Source: an uncultured Olleya sp.
Lineage (GTDB): Bacteria; Bacteroidota; Bacteroidia; Flavobacteriales; Flavobacteriaceae
Length of the DNA stretch: 64,000 bases
Assembly: GCA_947503885.1 (NCBI GenBank)
Contig: CANNFD010000002.1
Span: 248,001-312,000 of the forward strand
Direction of reading: 5' to 3'
Shown here: positions 9,663 through 17,345 of the stretch, in pieces
Layout of the letters: every line of letters begins with the position of its first letter
How positions within the stretch are numbered: position 1 is the first letter of the stretch
The notes under the pieces: model-generated
The model's database searches: none
What the model saw: only the letters and a program-made list of their open reading frames with translations
Told to the model about the DNA's origin: nothing
Position numbers and translations under genes: made by a program

Positions 9663-10697
9663 ATGGATAACAAAAGACTCAAACAGATAACTAACCAAAT
9701 ATCTAAGAATTTACAAAGTTGGGATTTTGACAAAGCAATAAGTTTTAGTACAGACGAAACTCAAACAAGAGATTTCTTAATTGAGCCATTTTTTGAATTA
9801 CTCGACTATAGTAAAATGGATGACTATTTACACGAGTATATTGCAGATATGGGAACTAAAAGAGGGCGTCGAGTTGATATGGCTATTAGTTTTGGCAAAA
9901 ACCAACCAACAATTTTAATTGAGTGCAAAAAAGCAACTATAAATTTAACAGACAACCACTTTAGGCAATTAAACGAATATTGTCTTTACACAGAAACTGC
10001 GAAAATTGGCATAGTAACTAATGGAATCGTTTATGATTTTTATGCTCGTAGTAGTGAGAATAATGTAATACTTAATGAAACGCCTTTTTACTCATTTAAT
10101 TTAACAGACTACACCGATGCAGATATTGAAAAATTAGCATTATTCTATAGACCAACATTTGATATTAATTCTGTATTGCAAGAGGCAGAAGACGTGTATT
10201 TTTTAGAAAAATTTGACAATGCTTTATTTGAAACCTTATCAAATCCTGCTGATGATTTTATAAAACTAATTTATAAAAAAATGGGAGGCAAAAGATTAAC
10301 GCAAAACGTATTAAATCAAATTTACGGATTGATAAACTCTAATTCATTAAAAGTTATAGTTGACAGAATAGTATCAAAAGAGATAAGAGAGTCAAATTCT
10401 GGAATTATAACAACTGCCGAAGAAATAAAAGTTTACAATATAATTAAGACAATATTAGCAATGTCTTCTAAAATTAAAGATGCTGAACTAAGTAGAATAT
10501 CATACAGAGATTTTAAAGGCTCTTTTGCAATTATAGTGGATGAAAGTAGTAGAAAGAAAATCTGCTCATTATTACTGCACAAAAATTTAATTGAAATAAA
10601 TAAAGACACCTTTGAGTTAAAAGGAACAAATACAACATCACTTACTGAATTCAAAAAAGAACTTGTTGCATCTGCTTTAAAAAACCTTAGTGAATAG
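9663..10697 (+). CDS. Solo type I restriction enzyme HsdR-N-like / PD-(D/E)xK nuclease protein
   Basis: 'GRRVDMAISFGKNQPTILIECKKATINL' fits a PD-(D/E)xK core as in HSDR_N; no helicase domain, no adjacent hsdM/hsdS. Confidence 0.75.
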   Translation: MDNKRLKQITNQISKNLQSWDFDKAISFSTDETQTRDFLIEPFFELLDYSKMDDYLHEYIADMGTKRGRRVDMAISFGKNQPTILIECKKATINLTDNHFRQLNEYCLYTETAKIGIVTNGIVYDFYARSSENNVILNETPFYSFNLTDYTDADIEKLALFYRPTFDINSVLQEAEDVYFLEKFDNALFETLSNPADDFIKLIYKKMGGKRLTQNVLNQIYGLINSNSLKVIVDRIVSKEIRESNSGIITTAEEIKVYNIIKTILAMSSKIKDAELSRISYRDFKGSFAIIVDESSRKKICSLLLHKNLIEINKDTFELKGTNTTSLTEFKKELVASALKNLSE

Positions 10698-10748
10698 TAT
10701 AGCCTAAACATTACGCACGTGAAGATGCTAAATAAAGTATTTTAAAAG

Positions 10749-10865
10749 ATGAAGAACTATAAGAACGACACAAGGTTTACATTGCTTTATAGTAAAACAT
10801 TTTGGATTGTTTTAATTGTTTTATTCATTGCATATTCTATACTTAAATCAATTAACTATATATGA
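10749..10865 (+). CDS. Single-TM microprotein (38 aa), not in supplied ORF track
   Basis: MKNYKNDTRFTLLYSKTFWIVLIVLFIAYSILKSINYI; stop overlaps the next ATG (ATGA). Confidence 0.5.
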   Translation: MKNYKNDTRFTLLYSKTFWIVLIVLFIAYSILKSINYI

Positions 10866-11152
10866 ACTTAGAAGAACTACACAAGCATTGCAAAGATGCA
10901 ACACGCAAAGCCTTTAACGAGTATAAAAGGCAAATAGATGTTGCTTTGTTTCCTTTTGATAATTCGGTTAAAGACACACTTCAAGACCAAATGTTAATTG
11001 AAATTGGCAACCCAATAACTAAACACTTTGTAAATAATTACAACCTATCCAGCAAGCAATTAGAATACATTAAAAACACTATTGACCAATATAGACAGAT
11101 TGCATTAAACACTTCAAATAATTACGCCAAACGTTATTTAATTAATGACTAA
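10862..11152 (+). CDS. Hypothetical protein (96 aa)
   Basis: ORF overlapping its neighbours on both sides by 4-8 nt. Confidence 0.6.
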   Translation: MNLEELHKHCKDATRKAFNEYKRQIDVALFPFDNSVKDTLQDQMLIEIGNPITKHFVNNYNLSSKQLEYIKNTIDQYRQIALNTSNNYAKRYLIND

Positions 11153-11249
11153 TAAAGAGCCTAAGAACTACGCAAACCATTTAATAATTCTGTTATTTAT
11201 TATTGCAGTAGTAATTGCTTTAAAAATTGTCTTTAAACTAACAGAATGA
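11145..11249 (+). CDS. Single-TM microprotein (34 aa), not in supplied ORF track
   Basis: MTNKEPKNYANHLIILLFIIAVVIALKIVFKLTE; starts inside the end of the 96-aa ORF and overlaps the next ORF by ATGA. Confidence 0.5.
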   Translation: MTNKEPKNYANHLIILLFIIAVVIALKIVFKLTE

Positions 11250-11470
11250 CATTATACGAGTTTAACATATTAGACCATAACGAACGTATGGAGGTGGTTA
11301 ATCAAAAAGGCGTTTACTTAGATACATATTCAGAACTAACAGAACGTTGCTTATTATATGCTATAGATATGTTTTTTGTAGAGGTTGTTTATGACGTAGA
11401 CCAAAATAAGATTGTCAACTTGAATAGTTTTAAAACAGGTCACTTATTAGATAAGTATTCAAGTCATTAA
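11246..11470 (+). CDS. Hypothetical protein (74 aa)
   Basis: ORF overlapping the preceding microprotein by ATGA. Confidence 0.6.
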   Translation: MTLYEFNILDHNERMEVVNQKGVYLDTYSELTERCLLYAIDMFFVEVVYDVDQNKIVNLNSFKTGHLLDKYSSH

Positions 11471-11489
11471 ATATTGGTTATTTAAATAA

Positions 11490-11511
11490 AGTTGTCAAAT
11501 GGTTGTCAAAA
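11490..11511 (+). repeat. Right tandem motif AGTTGTCAAAT-GGTTGTCAAAA, candidate arm site
   Basis: Matches the left motif at 5935-5956, same orientation. Confidence 0.5.
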
Positions 11512-11520
11512 TAAGAAATT

Positions 11521-11563
11521 AAAAACCCGTAAACCATTAATAATTAACGATTTACGGATTTAA
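11521..11563 (-). terminator. tRNA-Leu terminator hairpin
   Basis: - strand AAATCCGTAAATCGTTAA...TTAATGGTTTACGGGTTTTT with G-U wobbles. Confidence 0.6.
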
Positions 11564-11589
11564 AAAGTACTCAAGGCGGGAATCGAACC
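11531..11589. repeat. attR-like direct repeat overlapping the tRNA-Leu 3' end
   Basis: Pairs with 5745-5803. Confidence 0.9.
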
Positions 11590-11647
11590 CGCACTCCTAA
11601 GAATCGGATTTTGAATCCGACGCGTCTACCAATTCCGCCACTTGAGC
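11568..11647 (-). tRNA. tRNA-Leu (anticodon CAA)
   Basis: - strand GCTCAAGTGGCGGAATTGGTAGACGCGTCGGATTCAAAATCCGATTCTTAGGAGTGCGGGTTCGATTCCCGCCTTGAGTA; full cloverleaf, short variable arm, no encoded CCA. Confidence 0.95.
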
Positions 11648-11731
11648 AATTAGGCATGGCAAAAATAAATATATTTTAGACAAAACCTTTAAAAATAGCG
11701 TCTAATATCCTTAAATACTAAAAAAATATCT

Positions 11732-11739
11732 TAAATTTG
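11732..11739 (+). promoter_or_regulatory. Putative -7 box TAAATTTG for prs
   Basis: TAnnTTTG motif about 50 bp upstream of prs. Confidence 0.4.
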
Positions 11740-11791
11740 CACCTCATTAAAAAACACGTAGCCTAAAAACCTACCTAACAACAGATTAACA

Positions 11792-12733
11792 ATGCCAAAT
11801 ACAAAGCCAGAAGCTAAAATATTTTCCATTACGCAAAGCAAAGCTTTAGCAGAGAAAATTGCTAGTGCATACGGAACAGACTTAGGCAAAGTGATTACCT
11901 CAACATATAGCGATGGAGAGTTTCAACCTTCATTCGAAGAATCAATTAGAGGGACTCGTATTTTCATCATTGGATCTACTAATCCAAGTTCAGAAAATTT
12001 AATGGAAATGTTGTTAATGATTGATGCTGCAAAACGTGCTTCTGCAAGACACATTACAGCAGTACTACCTTACTTTGGTTGGGCTAGACAAGATCGTAAA
12101 GACAAACCTAGAGTACCAATTGCTGCAAAATTAGTAGCTAAAATGCTTGAAGCAGCAGGTGCAACTAGAATAATTACAATGGATTTACATGCAGATCAAA
12201 TACAAGGCTTTTTTGAAAAGCCTGTAGATCATTTATTTGCATCAACAATATTTTTACCATACTTAAGAGATTTAAAATTAGACAATTTAACTATTGCTTC
12301 TCCAGATATGGGAGGATCAAAACGTGCTTATGCCTATTCAAAAGCATTAGAGAGTGATGTTGTTATTTGCTATAAACAACGTGCTAAAGCAAATGTTATT
12401 TCTCATATGGAGTTAATTGGAGATGTAACAGGAAAAAATGTAGTTTTAGTAGACGACATGGTAGATACAGCCGGAACTTTAACAAAAGCAGCGGACTTAA
12501 TGATGGAACGTGGCGCATTAAGTGTAAGAGCCATTTGTACGCACCCTATCTTGTCTGGAAATGCCTATGAGCGTATTGAAAATTCAAAACTAGAAGAATT
12601 AATTGTAACAGATTCAATTCCTTTAAAACAAGAAAGTAAAAAAATAAAAGTATTAAGCTGTTCAGATTTATTTGCCGAAGTAATGCAAAATGTACATTAC
12701 AATAAATCAATTAGCTCTAAATTTTTAATGTAG
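11792..12733 (+). CDS. prs: Ribose-phosphate pyrophosphokinase
   Basis: 'YFGWARQDRKDKPRVPIAAKLVA', 'VLVDDMVDTAGTL'. Confidence 0.97.
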   Translation: MPNTKPEAKIFSITQSKALAEKIASAYGTDLGKVITSTYSDGEFQPSFEESIRGTRIFIIGSTNPSSENLMEMLLMIDAAKRASARHITAVLPYFGWARQDRKDKPRVPIAAKLVAKMLEAAGATRIITMDLHADQIQGFFEKPVDHLFASTIFLPYLRDLKLDNLTIASPDMGGSKRAYAYSKALESDVVICYKQRAKANVISHMELIGDVTGKNVVLVDDMVDTAGTLTKAADLMMERGALSVRAICTHPILSGNAYERIENSKLEELIVTDSIPLKQESKKIKVLSCSDLFAEVMQNVHYNKSISSKFLM

Positions 12734-12794
12734 TCCGATTACAACATCTAACTACTTAATAACGTATTTTAATAATTAAATATAAATAACAAAA

Positions 12795-13421
12795 ATGAAA
12801 TCAATTACAATCAACGGATCTCAAAGAGAAAGCGTAGGCAAGAAAGCAACAAAAGCCTTACGTAATGCTGGTCAGGTTCCTTGCGTACTATACGGAGGAG
12901 ACAAAGCAGTTCATTTCTCAGCAGCTGAATTAGCATTCTCTAAATTGGTGTACACACCAAATGCGCATACAGTTGTAATCGAATTAGAAGGTGGAACAGT
13001 TTTTAACGCTATTTTACAAGATATTCAATTTCACCCAGTAACAGACAGAATTTTACACGTAGATTTCTATCAAGTATTTGAAGACAAAGAAATTACAATG
13101 GACATACCGGTTAATTTTATTGGTAACCCAAGAGGTGTAAGAAATGGTGGTGTTTTACGTAAAAACAAACGTAGTTTACGTGTTAAAGCATTACCAGGAA
13201 ATTTACCAGATTTTATCGATGCTAACATCGAAGAACTTAAGATCGGTAACAAACTTTACATCACTAAGCTAGAAAACGAAGCTTATACTTTCATGCACCC
13301 AGATAACACTGTTGTATGTTTAGTTAGACGTTCTAGAGCTGCTGTAGTTGAAGACGATGATGATGAAGAAGGTGAAGAAGGAGAAGAAGGTGCAGATACA
13401 CCTGAAGCTACTCAAGAGTAA
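12795..13421 (+). CDS. rplY: 50S ribosomal protein L25/Ctc
   Basis: '[21 protein letters not shown]', 'HVDFYQV'; acidic C-terminal tail; prs-rplY-pth order. Confidence 0.95.
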   Translation: MKSITINGSQRESVGKKATKALRNAGQVPCVLYGGDKAVHFSAAELAFSKLVYTPNAHTVVIELEGGTVFNAILQDIQFHPVTDRILHVDFYQVFEDKEITMDIPVNFIGNPRGVRNGGVLRKNKRSLRVKALPGNLPDFIDANIEELKIGNKLYITKLENEAYTFMHPDNTVVCLVRRSRAAVVEDDDDEEGEEGEEGADTPEATQE

Positions 13422-13439
13422 ACTCTTATTTTAAATATT

Positions 13440-13475
13440 AAAAAAAGCATTCTGTTAATTCAGGATGCTTTTTTA
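13440..13475 (+). terminator. Hairpin terminator after rplY
   Basis: AAAAAAGCATTCTG...CAGGATGCTTTTTT. Confidence 0.75.
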
Positions 13476-13565
13476 TTTTTACAAAAACACTTTATTATGT
13501 TTGAATGGATTATTCAACTTTTTAAAAGCAATAAATCAACAAACTTTATTGAAGAACAAGATCCT

Positions 13566-14132
13566 ATGAAGAAATTTTTAATTGTTGGCTTAGGTAATAT
13601 TGGCGAAAAATATGAAAACACACGCCATAACATAGGTTTTAAAATATTAGATTTTTTAGCAGAAAAAGAAGCAATTGTTTTTGAAACTCAAAAACTAGGT
13701 GACGTCGCTTCGTTTAGGTTTAAAGGTCGAACCTTTATTTTACTAAAGCCTAGTACCTACATGAACTTAAGTGGTAAATCTGTATTATATTGGTTAACTA
13801 AGGAAAAAATTCCTTTAGATAATTTATTAATAATTACTGACGATTTAAATCTACCTTTTGGAAGCTTAAGAATAAAAACCAAAGGTAGCGATGGCGGACA
13901 TAATGGCTTAAAAGATATTCAAGACAAATTAAACACAACTAAATATAACCGCTTTAGATTTGGTATAAGCGATGCTTTTAGCAAAGGAAGACAAGTGGAT
14001 TATGTTTTAGGAGAATGGGACGATGAAGAAAACAAAAAACTACCTGAACGTTTTGAAAAATCTGCAGAGGTCATCAAATCATTTGGTACTGCTGGCATAA
14101 ACAATACTATGAATAATTTTAATGGTAAATAA
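13566..14132 (+). CDS. pth: Aminoacyl-tRNA hydrolase
   Basis: 'FLIVGLGNIGEKYENTRHNIGF', 'KPSTYMNLSGKSV', 'GSDGGHNGLKDI'; family start is near 13566, the listed ORF starts at 13497. Confidence 0.95.
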   Translation: MKKFLIVGLGNIGEKYENTRHNIGFKILDFLAEKEAIVFETQKLGDVASFRFKGRTFILLKPSTYMNLSGKSVLYWLTKEKIPLDNLLIITDDLNLPFGSLRIKTKGSDGGHNGLKDIQDKLNTTKYNRFRFGISDAFSKGRQVDYVLGEWDDEENKKLPERFEKSAEVIKSFGTAGINNTMNNFNGK

Positions 14133-14164
14133 AAAAAGGAAGCTAATAGCTTCCTTTTTTTTTA
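14131..14164. terminator. Bidirectional hairpin terminator
   Basis: AAAAAAAGGAAGCTAATAGCTTCCTTTTTTTTT between convergent genes. Confidence 0.8.
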
Positions 14165-14173
14165 TAATAGTTT

Positions 14174-17100
14174 CTATTTTATAATAAGTTTTCTTGTTGC
14201 TTTTGACTTACCATCAGTAACGCTTAACATATATAAACCAGACTCTACATTATTTAATTTAATGGTTTGATTAAAGTCATTACTATTTTTAAATGAGTCA
14301 TCAAATACACGTCTACCTCTAACATCATAAACGACAACATTAACATCACTACCAAGGTTATTGTTTTTCATTTGAATAACAAATTCTCCATTATTAGGAT
14401 TTGGATAAACATTAAAGTTGCTAAAATCGCTAAACTCATCCACAGACAAAGCTGCCATCACATTAATTCGATAATCTTCAACTTCAGCATCATGTCCATT
14501 TTGACAAGAAGTAGCAGCAGAAAAATATTTGGTAGTTACTCGCATAGTTGTAGCTCCAATTACAGCATCTGAAGGAACAGCAACAATCATTCCTGAATTA
14601 CTTGAAGGACCGTTAGTAACATCATTTGCAGTACCTAGGTCATACGTCTCATTAGCTTCAAATAAACAATTTTGATTCCAATCAATCCAAACACTTGTTA
14701 CACATGTATAAGGCCCATCAGTATTTTGGTTTGTAACTAACGAGTATCCTGTACCTCTATTAACATCTGTAGTTTGAGTCGCTGTAGGATTACTAGTATA
14801 ATCACTATAACCAGAAGGTTTTCCAGAAGGGTTAGCAATAGTCCCAAACTGCACAAAAGTAGTACTCGTAGCGTAGCTTGTATTTGCTACTGATGCACAA
14901 ATACCATCAATAATTGTTAATGGCAAATCAACAGCTTTTGTCTGAGTTGCTGAAGTCCCTGTTACTGTTATTATATAATCACCAGGAGTTGCTCCTGTTA
15001 AACTAGAAACATCAACTTGCAAATCACCATCTGTATTTAAACTAGATGGTGTAAAAGACACGTTTGCAATGGCTAGTGCCGGACTAATAACAGCTGTAAA
15101 ATTAGTAGTTTCAGAAAAACCATTAACTGTTATCATGTTTACATCATATGTAACAGCATCAATACCACATGCTACTTGAGCTCCTGTCTGACTATTTAAC
15201 ACAAAAGAAGGAGTATTACTTATAGGAAAAATTTCTGATAAAGCATAAAAAATATTATCCGCAGCTTCAACCATAACTCTTGCATTGTTAGTATCAGCAA
15301 TAGCTGGTATCGCAACAGTTTCTGAACCATCATTAGGCACACCAGACGCTAAAATAGTTGGAAAAGTTAATCCACCATCTGTAGAGAATTTAATATTTAC
15401 AGTTTGACAATTGATAGTTGCTCCATTAGTTGCACCTACATTCCAAGTTAAAGTTTGATTACTTCCAGAGCCCCAAGCAGGAGGTGTTACGACAGTAAAA
15501 GGTTGATTTCCTACAACTTCCACAACCATTAAATCTGCATCAGTCTGACCAATTCCATTAGCAAAACCACTAGCATTATCTCTAACAATAAAAGAAAAAT
15601 TCATTGTTCTAGCTACTGCAGGAGTAACTTCCCAAGTTGGGGTTAAATTTCCTGCAACGACATCACTATAACTTGGCATATACCTGTCAGGAGAATCTGT
15701 TGGCAGAATCGACCTATACATTGGTCCTGTAGTCCAATTTGGTTGTGGCGCACCATTAGTTGGCGCTTGGGATGGGTCATTTGGACTCCAGTTGTAAGTT
15801 AGACTGGCCAAACCATCAGGATCTGTAGCAGAACCCCTTAATACAAATGCAGTACTAGGTGGTATTGAATAATCAGGACCAGCATCTGCTACAGGTGGTT
15901 GGTTTGTAAGCGCCATAGTTACACCACAATCACTAGTTCCCCCCGGTTGGATGTTTGCTGATATATCTCTAATATTTACATAATTAAAATGGGCATCACT
16001 ATTATTCTGCACATTAGTAGCACAGATACCTGCATACCCCATAATTGAGCTACCAGAAGCAGGCTCAACCTCAGTCATTCCATTACCAGAACGACTACAA
16101 GTATTCATACTATGCCATCCATCAAATTGATGTCCCATCTCATGTGCAACATAATCAATATCAAACGCATCTCCAGTAGGGTTTGCTCTTCCAGTATATC
16201 CTCTACCCTTTTGATTTCCTGTATAAGGCGGTGCTCCATCTAAACATACACAACCTAAACAACCTGCACTACCTCCACCAGAGGTATTAAAGTTATGCCC
16301 GATATCATATAAACTTTCATCATTTAAAGTTGTCGAAATAACTTGTTGTGTTGTTGTATTATATTCTCCTGCCCAAGGATCTGTAAGAGGGTTATAGTAT
16401 ATTAATTGGTCATTTTGATTTATAAAAACTAATGTTATAGCTAAATCTCTTTCATAAACTTCATTTACTCTATTAATGGTAATCGCCATTTGAGCCTGAA
16501 TATTTTGTTTTTTTTGAGCATCAGTTCCTGCTCCAGCAAATATTTCTCCATATTCTCCATTACAAGTTTGTGCTAAACGGTAAGTTCTAAGCTGCATATC
16601 GTCTGTATCTGCTAATGATTTAGCGGTTTGATTAGTTAAAGAACTTAGCTCAACCTTTTCATCTGTTAAACATTCAAAACCTTGTAAGTCCTGTCCTAAA
16701 GCGCTTCTTAAATAAACGATATAAAAGTCATTAGTTGTTGTATAAGGATCAATAAATAATGAGCTTCTTTTACCTGACAAAGACATTGTATGCAATCCAA
16801 ATTGAGTCAAACTAAATCTCATAGTCGCAGTAGGGTCGTCAACACCAACAGCTTTATAAGTTTTAATCATTGGGTTTTTTGCAGCTAATTCTGACTCCAT
16901 AATTGGAGATTCTGATATACTAAATCGCTCTAAATTACCAGAAGCATTAGGAAAATAAGCGATCACATTTGACTTTCCTAAATTTTCGCTTCTTAAAGGC
17001 GCCTCCTTAATAGCTAATTTAAATTTTTCAAGATTTAATGAAAAAATTTGGTAGTCATCCGGGAAAGAGGCCCGTCTTACCTTATCCAAAGTAGATGTTT

Positions 17101-17200
17101 TATCTTTAGTTGACTTTGTCCAATAATCTTGTTGTCCGAAGGACAATACAAATGAAAACATCATAAGTATTGTCCAAAAATTAAGTAGTTGTGTTTTCAT
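14174..17200 (-). CDS. Reprolysin-like (M12B-type) secreted metalloprotease with GEVED-like domain and T9SS sorting domain
   Basis: 'HEMGHQFDGWHSMN' metzincin motif; 'CVTSVWIDWNQNCLFEANETYDLG' GEVED-like; C-terminal 'NVYPNPNNGEFVI...KLIIK'. Confidence 0.9.
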   Translation of the reverse strand: MKTQLLNFWTILMMFSFVLSFGQQDYWTKSTKDKTSTLDKVRRASFPDDYQIFSLNLEKFKLAIKEAPLRSENLGKSNVIAYFPNASGNLERFSISESPIMESELAAKNPMIKTYKAVGVDDPTATMRFSLTQFGLHTMSLSGKRSSLFIDPYTTTNDFYIVYLRSALGQDLQGFECLTDEKVELSSLTNQTAKSLADTDDMQLRTYRLAQTCNGEYGEIFAGAGTDAQKKQNIQAQMAITINRVNEVYERDLAITLVFINQNDQLIYYNPLTDPWAGEYNTTTQQVISTTLNDESLYDIGHNFNTSGGGSAGCLGCVCLDGAPPYTGNQKGRGYTGRANPTGDAFDIDYVAHEMGHQFDGWHSMNTCSRSGNGMTEVEPASGSSIMGYAGICATNVQNNSDAHFNYVNIRDISANIQPGGTSDCGVTMALTNQPPVADAGPDYSIPPSTAFVLRGSATDPDGLASLTYNWSPNDPSQAPTNGAPQPNWTTGPMYRSILPTDSPDRYMPSYSDVVAGNLTPTWEVTPAVARTMNFSFIVRDNASGFANGIGQTDADLMVVEVVGNQPFTVVTPPAWGSGSNQTLTWNVGATNGATINCQTVNIKFSTDGGLTFPTILASGVPNDGSETVAIPAIADTNNARVMVEAADNIFYALSEIFPISNTPSFVLNSQTGAQVACGIDAVTYDVNMITVNGFSETTNFTAVISPALAIANVSFTPSSLNTDGDLQVDVSSLTGATPGDYIITVTGTSATQTKAVDLPLTIIDGICASVANTSYATSTTFVQFGTIANPSGKPSGYSDYTSNPTATQTTDVNRGTGYSLVTNQNTDGPYTCVTSVWIDWNQNCLFEANETYDLGTANDVTNGPSSNSGMIVAVPSDAVIGATTMRVTTKYFSAATSCQNGHDAEVEDYRINVMAALSVDEFSDFSNFNVYPNPNNGEFVIQMKNNNLGSDVNVVVYDVRGRRVFDDSFKNSNDFNQTIKLNNVESGLYMLSVTDGKSKATRKLIIK

Positions 17201-17345
17201 ATTTTTAGGTTTTAGTTGTGTTTATTTCCCTAAAGTAGTAAGAAATGTCATAAAAAGTTGAATAAAATCGATTTTACTATTAAAATTTAACACCATAATT
17301 ACTAAATTTTATATAAATTTATCCAATAATTAAAAAAATCCATCG

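Larger units (their letters stand above)
5745..11589. mobile_element. tRNA-Leu-integrated integrative element (~5.8 kb) with integrase, putative Rep, nuclease and small ORFs
   Basis: Direct repeats at both ends, one completing an intact tRNA-Leu; tyrosine integrase just inside the left end; HTH/excisionase-like protein; hypothetical accessory genes. Confidence 0.88.
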
